Shown one piece after another: positions 36,790 to 45,993 of a stretch of 64,000 nucleotides of DNA; within the stretch, counting starts at the first letter, position 1, and each line of letters opens with the position of its first letter. Under the pieces are notes generated by a model that was given only the letters and a program-made list of their open reading frames with translations, ran no database searches and had not been told where the DNA came from. Source of the DNA: an uncultured Dokdonia sp. GTDB taxonomy: Bacteria > Bacteroidota > Bacteroidia > Flavobacteriales > Flavobacteriaceae. The translations under genes and the position numbers were made by a program. The DNA lies in assembly GCF_937910895.1 (NCBI RefSeq), contig NZ_CALEMI010000159.1, positions 24,117-88,116 on the forward strand, in the 5' to 3' direction.

Positions 36790-38304
36790 TTGAAAAAAAA
36801 ACAATATTTCATCACAAATGACCCTTCTATAGAATTCACTTCTGAGGAGGGATTTTCAAACTTAGTTATTGATGACTATACCGTTTTTTATCATAAAGAT
36901 TTAGTGTGTACGCATTCAAGGAACATCGTGACGCAGAAGTCTATACTGAGCGAAGTTGAAGTACAAAAGCAAAATTGCACGATTGCCATTCTAGGGTTTG
37001 CTATAGATCCGTATCGACCAGAAGCAACAAATCAAGAAATTGCAGATACCCTTGTAAAATGTCAATCTAAAACAGACTTCTTTAAATCGCTTGAAGTACT
37101 TACTGGGAAGTATGCTATTTTTTATGTTTCTAAAGAATATAAGATTTTAATGACTGATTTCTTTTCAGAGAGACAATTGTATTACTGGAAAAGAACAGAT
37201 TACTATTATATCTCGTCGTCAGACAAACTGATTTTAGATACGTTACAATTAACTCCAGAAATAAGCCCTGAAAAAAAAGTATTAATTAACGCTACGCTAT
37301 TTTTAAACATTAACGAACATTGGTTACTCTCTGAAGAAGATTGGGATGATCGCATAAAAAAACTAATCCCAAATCATTATCTAGATGTTCAAAAAAATGA
37401 AATAGAGCGACTCCCTATTTTTGTGAGTAATCAACTAGATGAAAAAGAAGTGTTGGCTACTTTCAAAACCTACTTACAAAATGTGATGGAAGCGATCACG
37501 TTGCGATATACTTCTATTTATTTTCCCATAACAGCAGGATATGATTCTAGGCTATTATTGGCTGCTAGTATCCAATGGAAGGATAAAATGAAGTATTATA
37601 TTTTTAACTCTGGTAAGACCTATGTACTAAGGGATGTAAAAATTGCAAAAAAGATCGCCAAAAAATTTACTCTTGATTTTGAAGAAATTAAGGTATCCGA
37701 AATGAGTCCTGGGTTTAAAAAAGAATTTGCTTCTCATTTTATTGTGCCCCGCTTTTTATCAAAAACTAGAAATATCGCTTGGTTTAAGGAACATGTTAAT
37801 ACTCCTACGGTAAATATCTCTGGTGGTGGAGGGAATTTAAAAGGCGTATATGATGAAGCCAAATTTTCTACTATAGAAGACCTTATAAAAGAAATAGAGT
37901 ATGACAACCTACCTATTCATAAAAAGGCTATAGAAAAATGGCTAGTTGAAGCAAAACCCTATGCTAAAAGATACAATATCCCACTTAACGATTTATTCTT
38001 TCAAGAGTTACGTATGGGAAAATGGGCATCCAAAATGTATCACGAAGCAGACATCACTCCTGTAGACTACTACTCGCCCCTTAATTGCAGGCAGATTATG
38101 TATATGGCGTTTTTAAATATTCCAGCTACACGAAGACACAAACCCGATTCCTTTCTTTTTAAAACGCTTACAGAAGACATGCTTCCTGGTGCTACAAAGA
38201 TTCCTTTTAATCCTAAAACGTGGAGGGATTATGTTAAGAGTGTGATTCCATACCAACATATTAAAAAGCAAGTTCGGTTATTGCGATATGGGAACAAACT
38301 ATAA
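36790..38304 (+). CDS. Asparagine-synthase-like protein
   Basis: The 504-residue protein starts with TTG (MKKKQYFITND). The second half contains the ATP-binding loop of asparagine synthetases in a variant form, FPITAGYDSRLLLAAS instead of SGGxDS, and the late KWASKMYHEADITPVDYYSPLNCRQIMYMAF. The N-terminal half resembles the glutaminase fold but lacks the catalytic Cys2, so it would need another nitrogen source or a different acceptor. Such proteins are frequent in surface-polysaccharide loci. A 29-base flavobacterial repeat lies in the 5' part. Confidence 0.72.
   Translation: MKKKQYFITNDPSIEFTSEEGFSNLVIDDYTVFYHKDLVCTHSRNIVTQKSILSEVEVQKQNCTIAILGFAIDPYRPEATNQEIADTLVKCQSKTDFFKSLEVLTGKYAIFYVSKEYKILMTDFFSERQLYYWKRTDYYYISSSDKLILDTLQLTPEISPEKKVLINATLFLNINEHWLLSEEDWDDRIKKLIPNHYLDVQKNEIERLPIFVSNQLDEKEVLATFKTYLQNVMEAITLRYTSIYFPITAGYDSRLLLAASIQWKDKMKYYIFNSGKTYVLRDVKIAKKIAKKFTLDFEEIKVSEMSPGFKKEFASHFIVPRFLSKTRNIAWFKEHVNTPTVNISGGGGNLKGVYDEAKFSTIEDLIKEIEYDNLPIHKKAIEKWLVEAKPYAKRYNIPLNDLFFQELRMGKWASKMYHEADITPVDYYSPLNCRQIMYMAFLNIPATRRHKPDSFLFKTLTEDMLPGATKIPFNPKTWRDYVKSVIPYQHIKKQVRLLRYGNKL
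36935..36963. repeat. Flavobacterial GAGCGAAGT-type repeat
   Basis: AGAAGTCTATACTGAGCG followed by AAGTTGAAGTA resembles a repeat common between genes of Flavobacteriia (TCGACTTCGCTCAGTATAGA in inverse). Here it lies in frame and encodes KSILSEVEV. Confidence 0.5.
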
Positions 38305-38332
38305 ATGTATAGATCACACACTAGCGTTTATT

Positions 38333-38340
38333 TATATTTG
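38333..38340 (+). promoter_or_regulatory. Candidate -7 element of first GT2 gene
   Basis: TATATTTG, 24 bases upstream of the ATG at 38365; no clear -33 word. Confidence 0.4.
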
Positions 38341-38364
38341 AATATCGTATTTTCGTAATCCACC

Positions 38365-39252
38365 ATGCTTTCTATCCTTATCCCGACATATAACTATACA
38401 ATCTATAACCTCATCCAAGAGATAAGTAGACAAGCAGAAGCTATGGCTATCCCCTATGAAATCATAGTTTCAGACGATCACTCTTCACAATATCAGGAAG
38501 AAAATAAAAAAATAACATCCTTCCCACATACCAAATACCTTGAACAAACACAAAATCTAGGGCGTACTAAAAACCGTGAGCTACTAGCCCATACAGCCAA
38601 ATATAGTTGGATACTATTTCTCGACGCCGATGTAATTCCTGCATCAAAGGATTTTATAAAAAACTATATTCATGCTATACACGATGAAATAGACCTCATA
38701 TTTGGAGGAATTTCTTATCAAGAAAAATCTCCAAATAAAAATCAATACTTGCGCTGGTTTTACGGAAAACATCGAGAAGCACAAGCTGTTGAAAAAAGAC
38801 AGAAACATCCTTGGTTTGTAATCTCTCAAAATTTGCTTAGTAAGAAAGAACTCTTTTTAAAGGCAAATGTGAGTAAGGAAAATAGATATGGATTAGACAA
38901 TCTATTTTCCCACCAACTTAAAAAATTAGAAGCAAGAATTATTCATATCGATAACCCTATCATCCATTTAGGATTAGAGGAAAATCCAGTCTTTCTCAAA
39001 AAAAGTGTAGAAGCAGTAGAAACAACTATTCACTATGAACATATTGGTATGATGGAATCCTATGTAAGTCGTTTGCAAAAAAGCTATCAGTTTCTTAAAA
39101 GAACAAAACTTACAGGACTTTTTGTCTCTCTAATACAACCACTTAAAAAAAGAATAGAAAGAAATTTACTTGGAAAATCCCCGTCGCTATTTCTTTTTGA
39201 TCTCTATAAATTGTATCATTATACACGTCTAAAAAAGAATAGAGATGCCTAA
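38365..39252 (+). CDS. Family 2 glycosyltransferase
   Basis: The 295-residue GT-A enzyme starts LSILIPTYNYTIYNLI, has the nucleotide-binding IIVSDDHSS and the metal-binding DADV in ILFLDADVIPAS. It adds a sugar to a surface-polysaccharide intermediate on the inner face of the membrane. The C-terminal region is basic and amphipathic (LIQPLKKRIERN), which would bind the membrane. It overlaps the next glycosyltransferase gene by eight bases. Confidence 0.88.
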   Translation: MLSILIPTYNYTIYNLIQEISRQAEAMAIPYEIIVSDDHSSQYQEENKKITSFPHTKYLEQTQNLGRTKNRELLAHTAKYSWILFLDADVIPASKDFIKNYIHAIHDEIDLIFGGISYQEKSPNKNQYLRWFYGKHREAQAVEKRQKHPWFVISQNLLSKKELFLKANVSKENRYGLDNLFSHQLKKLEARIIHIDNPIIHLGLEENPVFLKKSVEAVETTIHYEHIGMMESYVSRLQKSYQFLKRTKLTGLFVSLIQPLKKRIERNLLGKSPSLFLFDLYKLYHYTRLKKNRDA

Positions 39253-40177
39253 ATTCTCTGTAGTCATATCGGTATACAATAAAGGAAACTTTATAAAAAA
39301 AACGTTGCAAAGTGTTTTTAATCAATCGGTACAAGATGTTGAAATTATCATTGTTAATGATGCTTCTACAGATCATAGTGAGACAGAGATACTCTCTATG
39401 CCGCAAGAGAAGATCATCTACCATGCATTTCAAGAAAATAAAGGTGCCGCCGCAACGCGTAATAAAGGGATTGAGCTCGCTTCTGGAGACTATATTGCCT
39501 TATTAGATGGAGATGATACTTGGGACCCTAACTATCTCGCAGAAATAACAAACTTAATCCACAACTTTCCAGACCATCACGTTTTTGCAACCGCCATCAC
39601 TATCGAAGAACATGATGGCAAACGCCCTTCACAATACACCTGTTCTAATCCAGAGAATAAAGAACAACTTTCTCTTAACTATTTTGAATCCAGTTATAAA
39701 AATACATTGCTCACTAGCAGTTCTACTGTTATAGAAAAAACGGTATTTGATATCATAGGCAACTATGATGAAACAATAAAAAGCGGACAGGATACCGATT
39801 TATGGATTCGTATAGGTTTGTACTACCTAATTGCATTTAGTACCAAATCCTATGCCTCCTATACGTACGCTCCTGTGAGTTTATACAAAAGTATACGCTC
39901 TGTAAAACACCGACCCAGTATTGTTGCGTATGAAAGTTTAGAAAAAGAAAATGAAGCTCTGAAAAAGTTTTTAGATCTCAATAGGTTCTCATTAGCCATA
40001 CGTGCAAAGTTGTGGAACGAACCTAAAGAAGCTCAGTTTTTTATAGATCGTATAGATCCTACAAACCTATCAAAAAAACAAGTCCAATTATTACATGCTC
40101 CCACTTTTGCGATCAAACTTCTTTTCAGTACCAAAAGAATTTTAGAAAAACTAGGTATCCGTTTAGGGGTGTATTAG
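39245..40177 (+). CDS. Family 2 glycosyltransferase
   Basis: The 310-residue protein has the GT2 start FSVVISVYNKGNFIKKTLQSVFNQSVQDVEIIIVNDASTD, the AAATRNKGIELASGDYIALLDGDDTWDP block with DGDD at the metal site, and the acceptor-side SGQDTDLWIRIG. Donor and acceptor sugars cannot be predicted. The eight-base overlap with the previous gene implies coupled translation. A hairpin follows its stop. Confidence 0.9.
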   Translation: MPKFSVVISVYNKGNFIKKTLQSVFNQSVQDVEIIIVNDASTDHSETEILSMPQEKIIYHAFQENKGAAATRNKGIELASGDYIALLDGDDTWDPNYLAEITNLIHNFPDHHVFATAITIEEHDGKRPSQYTCSNPENKEQLSLNYFESSYKNTLLTSSSTVIEKTVFDIIGNYDETIKSGQDTDLWIRIGLYYLIAFSTKSYASYTYAPVSLYKSIRSVKHRPSIVAYESLEKENEALKKFLDLNRFSLAIRAKLWNEPKEAQFFIDRIDPTNLSKKQVQLLHAPTFAIKLLFSTKRILEKLGIRLGVY

Positions 40178-40184
40178 TGAAAAT

Positions 40185-40219
40185 CAATCTTGAGAAGCCA
40201 TAAGGCACGCTCAAGATTG
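40185..40219 (+). terminator. Hairpin between convergent genes
   Basis: CAATCTTGAG and CTCAAGATTG pair around a 15-base loop just after the stop at 40177. The T-tract is weak, so it may act as a modest two-way terminator. Confidence 0.5.
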
Positions 40220-40307
40220 TAAAATGAACTAATCCCGATATATAGCGGTATATTTTTTTTTACCGACTTAAAAAATATAGTAAATGTGATAACAAAATCA
40301 ATACACC

Positions 40308-40718
40308 CTATGATTCAGCATCTTTGACTGAAGCAATAAAGACATCATAATCACGTATGTAATCTACTTCTTCATACTCGTGAGAAGCTAACACAAGACA
40401 CACAGCACCAGAGGAAAAGTTTTCCAATTCGCGCCACATCCCTGTAGGAATCAGCAACCCTTTGTTAGGTTTATTGAGTGTTACACGTTTCTTATTTTTT
40501 CCATCATCGAGAACCACATCAAAACTCCCACTCAATGCCACTAGAAATTCCATACATTCCTTATGAGAATGTCCGCCGCGATAGGCGTCACTAGGCACAT
40601 CATACAAGTAATATACACGTTGCACTTTATAAGGAAGCGTTTCTTTTTCTATCACAGCCAAGTTTCCACGAGGATCTGTTATTCTGGGGATGTCTAGTAA
40701 TGTGATTTGATCTACCAT
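40308..40718 (-). CDS. fdtA: FdtA-type dTDP-sugar ketoisomerase
   Basis: The 136-residue cupin matches the FdtA/QdtA family that isomerises dTDP-4-keto-6-deoxyglucose to the 3-keto sugar. Typical features are DPRGNLAVIE, RVYYLYDVPSDAYRGGHSHKECMEFLVALSGSFDVVLDDG and LLIPTGMWRELENFS, with the catalytic His residues in GGHSHK. It pairs logically with the DegT aminotransferase at 45994. Whether the product is the fuco (FdtA) or quinovo (QdtA) epimer cannot be decided from sequence alone. No rmlA/rmlB is in the window. Confidence 0.85.
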   Translation of the reverse strand: MVDQITLLDIPRITDPRGNLAVIEKETLPYKVQRVYYLYDVPSDAYRGGHSHKECMEFLVALSGSFDVVLDDGKNKKRVTLNKPNKGLLIPTGMWRELENFSSGAVCLVLASHEYEEVDYIRDYDVFIASVKDAES

Positions 40719-41549
40719 TTATTTACGTTCCTCGCCAGTAGCTAAGAGTTCTTTATATTTTTTAATTCCTGAAAAGGCTTTTTTTGCTTTCGCGAAAGCG
40801 TACTTAGCCTTAATAATTTGATGCCGTACTAAGAAAAATACATATTTACATACCCAAAGATAGCCCCAAATTCCGTAACATTTATACGCCAAAGCACCTC
40901 TAAGATACAAAAGCCGATCGCTTCCCAAATCCTGTCCAGAACTTACATCTGGATGTGTAAGAATCACAGCAGGCACAAAATAAGCAGGGAGTTTTGCTTT
41001 CATAACATTACGCATAAATACATACTCATTAGCACCACTAAACGTAGCACCCAATCCAAAATGAGGATGATACAACACATCGTTTTCTAACAGTACATCT
41101 TTCTTAAAGCTAATGACGACACCATTTACCGTTTTGTAAGATGAATTGTTATGCTTTATGACATCTGGATATTTTCTAAATAATTCTCCATTTGTTTTGT
41201 TTAATTGAAACGTGATTACAACAGCATCTGGATACGTTTTATATCCTTGGAGTATAATAGATTCTAGATTGGGTACATACAACACGTCATCATCAGCAAC
41301 GAGACATACCTCCCCTATCGCATTCCGAATTGCCATATTACGACTTTGTGGCAAACCACGCTCTTCTGTATTAATCACTCGTACGTTGGGTTGTAACGAT
41401 TGTAATTGCCGAGTTGTATCTGTTTGATTGATAATCAAAATAGCATACATACTATAATCTCCATTAGGAAACATCGCTTCCAAAAATGAAAGATCCGAAC
41501 GAAACATTGTCGATATTAAAATTTCAAAAGGAACAGAAACGGGTTTCAT
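40719..41549 (-). CDS. Family 2-like glycosyltransferase
   Basis: The start is placed at the ATG giving MKPVSVPFEILISTMFRSDL, since the 12 codons before it are not part of the fold. The 276-residue protein shows GLPQSRNMAIRNAIGEVCLVADDDVLYVPN with the DDD metal site. A full palindrome copy near the C-terminus is read as AFAKA (KAKYAFAKAKKAFSG) in a basic tail. It is directly followed by fdtA. It diverges from the next glycosyltransferase gene across only 39 bases. Confidence 0.85.
   Translation of the reverse strand: MKPVSVPFEILISTMFRSDLSFLEAMFPNGDYSMYAILIINQTDTTRQLQSLQPNVRVINTEERGLPQSRNMAIRNAIGEVCLVADDDVLYVPNLESIILQGYKTYPDAVVITFQLNKTNGELFRKYPDVIKHNNSSYKTVNGVVISFKKDVLLENDVLYHPHFGLGATFSGANEYVFMRNVMKAKLPAYFVPAVILTHPDVSSGQDLGSDRLLYLRGALAYKCYGIWGYLWVCKYVFFLVRHQIIKAKYAFAKAKKAFSGIKKYKELLATGEERK
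40786..40800. repeat. Dispersed palindrome copy 10 (in GT gene)
   Basis: GCTTTCGCGAAAGCG followed by TACTTA, read as AFAKA. Confidence 0.95.
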
Positions 41550-41588
41550 CTTGTGGATTATAGTATATTTGAAATAGTCATTCAACGC

Positions 41589-42737
41589 ATGAAAATACTC
41601 TTAATAGGCGAATATAGTCGTTTTCACAATTCTTTAAAAGAAGGTTTGATCTCTTTAGGGCATACAGCCACGATTGTAGGTACGGGAGATGCTTTTAAAA
41701 AATATCCTGTAGATATTTCTATTGTACCTACTTGGAGTACATCCAATGGGTTGATGACCAAAATAAAAAACCTTGTTTACACTCTTACAAAACTGGATTT
41801 TGCCGCTGTAGAAATAGGCTATCGCTTTTGGAAGCATCGAGAGCAAATGAAAGGATATGATGTGGTGCAGTTTATCAACTCTTGGAGTATCCGTACCACA
41901 ATAGCCAAAGAGAAAAAGTGTATAGCATTTTTAGAAAAACACAACAAAGCGCTCTTTTTATCTGCTTGTGGTACCGATACGCCTTGGATAGAAAGTTTAC
42001 TTAATGATACGCAATTACCCTATCACATGCTCACACCATATTTGAGAAATGCATCTCTTAAAAATTATTATAGTCCCGCTTTAAAATATGTAACACCAAA
42101 ATATAAAACCTTATATACTTACCTAGAAGAAAAAGTCAGAGCAATCATACCAACAGATATTGATTATTATATAGCGTTACGTGATCATAAAAAAGCAACA
42201 ACACTTATTCCCACACCTATAAACATAGGCAGATTAGATTTTAAAGTAGCTCCTATCCAAAGTAAAATAGTCATCTTTCATGGTATCAATAAATCTAATT
42301 ATTTAAAGAAAGGAAATGATATTTTTGAAGAAGCCTTACGTGTGGTTCAGGAGAAGTATGCCTCGCAAATAGAGGTCATCACAGTAGAATCATTACCCTA
42401 TACAGACTACATGAAAGCGTATGATGAGGCACATATTTTATTAGACCAAGTTTATTCTCACGATCAAGGATATAACGCCTTAGAAGCTATGGCAAAAGGG
42501 AAAGTAGTTTTTACAGGAGCTGGAACTTATTTTATGGAACATTATCAACTAGAACATATAGTTGCTATTAATGCAACACCTGATTCTGCACAAATTGCTG
42601 AGGAATTAGAAAAACTCATTACACATCCCGAACGTATCCAAGAAATTGCAGGGAATGCCAGAGCTTTTGTAGAAAAATATCATGATCATAAAATGATCGC
42701 TCAAAAGTATCTTGATATTTGGACAAAAGAATCCTAA
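41589..42737 (+). CDS. GT-B glycosyltransferase
   Basis: The start chosen is MKILLIGEYSRFHNSLKEGL, a normal GT-B N-terminus; 12 further upstream codons are open but overlap the divergent gene. The 382-residue enzyme has a C-terminal Rossmann half with IVIFHGINKSNYLKKGNDIFEEAL, HILLDQVYSHDQGYNALEAMAKGKVVFTG and a closing helix, as in family 4-like transferases. It is the only plus-strand gene between the two minus-strand blocks of the polysaccharide locus. Confidence 0.82.
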   Translation: MKILLIGEYSRFHNSLKEGLISLGHTATIVGTGDAFKKYPVDISIVPTWSTSNGLMTKIKNLVYTLTKLDFAAVEIGYRFWKHREQMKGYDVVQFINSWSIRTTIAKEKKCIAFLEKHNKALFLSACGTDTPWIESLLNDTQLPYHMLTPYLRNASLKNYYSPALKYVTPKYKTLYTYLEEKVRAIIPTDIDYYIALRDHKKATTLIPTPINIGRLDFKVAPIQSKIVIFHGINKSNYLKKGNDIFEEALRVVQEKYASQIEVITVESLPYTDYMKAYDEAHILLDQVYSHDQGYNALEAMAKGKVVFTGAGTYFMEHYQLEHIVAINATPDSAQIAEELEKLITHPERIQEIAGNARAFVEKYHDHKMIAQKYLDIWTKES

Positions 42738-42750
42738 ATTAGAAAGAGTA

Positions 42751-43704
42751 TTATCTTTTTCTGAGTCGGGTATCTCTATACGCTAAAATTGCTTCTTTTC
42801 GGGTATACCAAACTCTTCCCTCCTTATAAGCTTCTATTTTTCCTTTTCTAGCAAGTAAACTGACATATTCCTGACCGTAAGGAATATCTGGTTCACTCAC
42901 AATATCAGGAATAGGTTTATACCCACTTGACCTATCTTCAAGATTGCTCAGATATATAGATAAAGATCGTTCTGTAGCTTGTGCAATTAGAAAAACCAAC
43001 TTTGAATAATCATAAGTGTTTGCCAAGTTTAAGGCTGTATAATACTTTTTACGATCTACTTTTAAAATAATTGCTGGTGGAAAGCCTTCATTCATTAAAA
43101 GTAAATTATATAGCAAACGAACTGTACGACCATTGCCATCATAAAAAGGATGAATCCAGACAAATCGATGATGAAAAACACTAGCTTTTACAATAGGGTG
43201 TAAATCTTTTGCCTCTGTAGTATACCAATGGATTAATTCATTTAGTAGTTCTTCTACAAATAAGGCATCTGGAGGAGTAAAATTTGCTCCAGAAATACGG
43301 ACTCCACTCGTTCTATAAGTACCTGCTATACTTTTATCAATCTTATCTAGTACAAGCGCATGTACTTGAAGTATGTCTCGTTTTGTGAGAACAAAGTCTT
43401 TTTTTGAAATTTTTTCTATGTAATGAATTGCTTCTTGATGATTTACGATTTCAAGATGCTCACGTAACGATTTCCCTCCTATGGTTAATCCATCTTGAAC
43501 GACAAGTTGAGTCTCTACAAGAGTAAGAGTATTACCTTCTATACTATTAGAATTATAGGTCCATTCTAAATCAAGGTTTTCTCTAATATTACGGATTATA
43601 TAATCAGGTATAGGGCGATATGCATCTAGTTGTTGCTTCTGAATAGAAAGACGATCTAACAGTGCTTTTTGTTCATAATCAACAACTATGTTTTTCCACT
43701 CCAT
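42751..43704 (-). CDS. Fic-family AMP-transferase with HTH end
   Basis: The 317-residue protein has a class II inhibitory helix (SNSIEGN, residues 52-58), the Fic active site HPFYDGNGRTVRLLYNLLL (185-203) and a C-terminal winged or excisionase-like segment (GQEYVSLLARKGKIEAYKEGRVWYTRKEAI). Fic enzymes transfer AMP from ATP to a protein hydroxyl; the inhibitory Glu blocks ATP until displaced. The ATG at 43704 follows directly on a TATATTTG element, so the mRNA is likely leaderless. An inverted repeat just upstream may be its own operator. It sits inside the polysaccharide locus but has no obvious link to it. Confidence 0.88.
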   Translation of the reverse strand: MEWKNIVVDYEQKALLDRLSIQKQQLDAYRPIPDYIIRNIRENLDLEWTYNSNSIEGNTLTLVETQLVVQDGLTIGGKSLREHLEIVNHQEAIHYIEKISKKDFVLTKRDILQVHALVLDKIDKSIAGTYRTSGVRISGANFTPPDALFVEELLNELIHWYTTEAKDLHPIVKASVFHHRFVWIHPFYDGNGRTVRLLYNLLLMNEGFPPAIILKVDRKKYYTALNLANTYDYSKLVFLIAQATERSLSIYLSNLEDRSSGYKPIPDIVSEPDIPYGQEYVSLLARKGKIEAYKEGRVWYTRKEAILAYRDTRLRKR

Positions 43705-43707
43705 CCA

Positions 43708-43715
43708 CAAATATA
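43708..43715 (-). promoter_or_regulatory. -7 element of the Fic gene
   Basis: TATATTTG on the minus strand, three bases from the ATG at 43704. Confidence 0.5.
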
Positions 43716-43730
43716 CTTATTATTTTTAAG

Positions 43731-43761
43731 ATCGGATTAAATTTAATTTAATTTATCCGAT
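43731..43761. promoter_or_regulatory. Candidate Fic operator
   Basis: Seven-base arms ATCGGAT (43731-43737) and ATCCGAT (43755-43761) frame an AT-rich core containing TTTAAT repeats. It lies where the -33 region of the Fic promoter should be, and ends just before the stop of the acyltransferase gene. Confidence 0.5.
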
Positions 43762-43762
43762 A

Positions 43763-44509
43763 TTAAATTCGTTTTCGCAATAAGTTATCTAAGATATGTT
43801 GCTCTCCTTCCCAATCTCGAGTAATATCTGTTTTAAGAAGCTTGGCAGGAATCCCGCCTATAAGGATATGATTTCCTAAAGCTGTATAATCTTTATTACA
43901 AAGAGAGTTAGACCCTACCGTTGTATAATCGGGGGTGATTGTCCCTTTCATAATTGTAGATCTGTTGCCTATCCAATTATAATTTCCTATAGTAATAGGA
44001 GCTGTTTTTTCTTTTTTTGTATTGGTTTTCAAATCAATAAGTTGATGAAAAACAGAGTCCAATAATTGAGTTTCATACGCCACGCGCACGTAATCACCTA
44101 TAATTATCCGTTCTCTACAAATCAAGGTACATTGAGAACCTAAGCAAGAAAAAGTCCCCATCTCACAATATGCATTTTTGCCTACCTGAAAATAGACATC
44201 TTTTCCAAAATGGACATATCCTTTAAATTTAACCGTCCCTACAATCACAATCTCTCCAACACCTCTAGAACGTGTCTGTGCTTCAAAAGGATGACCAAAA
44301 CCGATCATTCCTCTTTCGATAGGTGCCTCTATGATGATACGACCACTAAGATCGGTAAGCTTATAATTACCATAAATAAATACAGGGAGCTTCTTAGCCG
44401 TTTCAAAAGGAAACATCTTCAAATTAAAATAATAGGTCTTGATCCAATTAACAGACCAGAAAGATTTCCAGCGTTTACGTAATCTTCGTAAAGGATTCAA
44501 TACACTCAT
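43763..44509 (-). CDS. Hexapeptide-repeat acyltransferase
   Basis: The 248-residue protein has left-handed beta-helix repeats (IIIEAPIERGMIGFG, VYFQVGKNAYCEMG, CTLICRERIIIGDYVRVAYETQL, ITIGNYNWIGNRSTIMKGTI, YTTVGSNSLCN). It resembles WbbJ/WcaF-type acetyltransferases of polysaccharide loci. It could acylate the amino sugar produced by FdtA and the aminotransferase, or decorate the polymer later; the long N-terminal extension favours the latter. It overlaps the flippase gene by one base. Confidence 0.85.
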   Translation of the reverse strand: MSVLNPLRRLRKRWKSFWSVNWIKTYYFNLKMFPFETAKKLPVFIYGNYKLTDLSGRIIIEAPIERGMIGFGHPFEAQTRSRGVGEIVIVGTVKFKGYVHFGKDVYFQVGKNAYCEMGTFSCLGSQCTLICRERIIIGDYVRVAYETQLLDSVFHQLIDLKTNTKKEKTAPITIGNYNWIGNRSTIMKGTITPDYTTVGSNSLCNKDYTALGNHILIGGIPAKLLKTDITRDWEGEQHILDNLLRKRI

Positions 44510-45993
44510 TATTTTTTTCTTTTTAAGATGGTATTCACCAATGATCGGAAGCCAATTTTAGTATCTAATAATCGAAATGAATATAACGAAGAAATTATAA
44601 TTAAACCGATAAGCACTCCATATTTAAATAGTGGAGTCTCGATATAAGTAGCTATAAACGCTGCTGTACAAAGCAGTATACACATCAAAAAGATAGGGTA
44701 AAACCCAGCTTTCATCTTAAATCCATAGCGATAATAAGTAAGAATCCGAACCCCGATATAATGAATAATAAAATAGATCAGCAAGCTCATTCCTATACCC
44801 TCCAATCCCCAATAGTAATAGCCTATTACATTTAACGCTAATAAAATGCTATTGAAAAAAATAGCCGTTTTTGTAAAGAGTTTGGAATCGCCTTTAGCTA
44901 TAATCACATAGCCTATAGACCAAGAAACCGCTTTAAATACCATGCCCAAAATCCCCCAGCGAACCAATGCCACCGCAGGTTCAAACTCATTAGAATACAA
45001 CAATGAAATAAATAAAGGGGCAAATGCAATAAATACAATCACCACTGGTGTGATCAATAATATGCCAATAAAAGCTTGTTCAAAAACGGTTTTAATAACA
45101 GCCTTAATATCATCACATACGGCTGCGAGTCTTGGGTAATAATCTGTAGACATAGCGTTAAAAATAAGCCCCACATAATTATTGAGAATCGCAATCCCAG
45201 CTCCATAAAACCCAGCTTCTATTTTTCCGCCTTCAGCACGTATATATACTAAAATAAGATAGGCTACGACCAAGCCTATAATGCTACTAAAACTAAGTGC
45301 CAATCCTAGTTTAATCATCGGTTTTCCTTCTGAAAAGACTGTTTTATTGGTCACAGAAGTGCGTACTTTTACGATCCTTTTTGCAAAGAGATATGCAAAA
45401 AGAAATACAAATCCAGAAGTCATCACGATGGCTGGTAGAATCCCGTCTAACTTTAGATAATAATACAACGGAATAGTCACGATGAGTCCCGCGATGGCAC
45501 CATAAATATTCGCCTTGGCTAGAAAAGCGAGCTTGCGTAACCCTTGTAAAACAGCAAGATTACTCATCGCTAACTGATTAAAAATCACTGCTAATCCTAG
45601 CCACATAAACGTATAGGTGTACTCATAAGAGTCAAAAGTAAACTTACTTAATATTCCTGAAAAAATAATAGTAAAAAGAGCTCCTATAATGGCTGTTATC
45701 CATACCAAACGTTTTAGAATGGCAATCATTCGGTAGGCTTGTGTTTCTTGTCCTTTTTTGTAATGAGCAGAAATTTCTTTGACCGCACTTTTATCAAGTC
45801 CTAATTGAGTCGCTACGGTAATTAATTGTAATGGACGGGTCAATAAATTAGAAATCCCAACACCCTCTGGACCTAATAAAAGCGCCATGATTTTTGAACG
45901 AATTACTGTCACCAGAATACGAATCACTTGCACACCTCCAAAGAGTGAAGTTGCCTTCATCACTTGTTGATATGACTTTTTTTCGTCTTCCAA
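44509..45993 (-). CDS. Wzx-type polysaccharide flippase
   Basis: The 494-residue protein has about 14 membrane helices and the start LFGGVQVIRILVTVIRSKIMALLLGPEGVGISNLL, which is characteristic of the O-antigen translocase (Wzx/RfbX) group. It moves lipid-linked oligosaccharide repeat units across the inner membrane. It lies one base from the aminotransferase gene and overlaps the acyltransferase gene. No Wzy polymerase is evident in the window, so the locus probably extends or has another mode of polymerisation. Confidence 0.9.
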   Translation of the reverse strand: MEDEKKSYQQVMKATSLFGGVQVIRILVTVIRSKIMALLLGPEGVGISNLLTRPLQLITVATQLGLDKSAVKEISAHYKKGQETQAYRMIAILKRLVWITAIIGALFTIIFSGILSKFTFDSYEYTYTFMWLGLAVIFNQLAMSNLAVLQGLRKLAFLAKANIYGAIAGLIVTIPLYYYLKLDGILPAIVMTSGFVFLFAYLFAKRIVKVRTSVTNKTVFSEGKPMIKLGLALSFSSIIGLVVAYLILVYIRAEGGKIEAGFYGAGIAILNNYVGLIFNAMSTDYYPRLAAVCDDIKAVIKTVFEQAFIGILLITPVVIVFIAFAPLFISLLYSNEFEPAVALVRWGILGMVFKAVSWSIGYVIIAKGDSKLFTKTAIFFNSILLALNVIGYYYWGLEGIGMSLLIYFIIHYIGVRILTYYRYGFKMKAGFYPIFLMCILLCTAAFIATYIETPLFKYGVLIGLIIISSLYSFRLLDTKIGFRSLVNTILKRKK

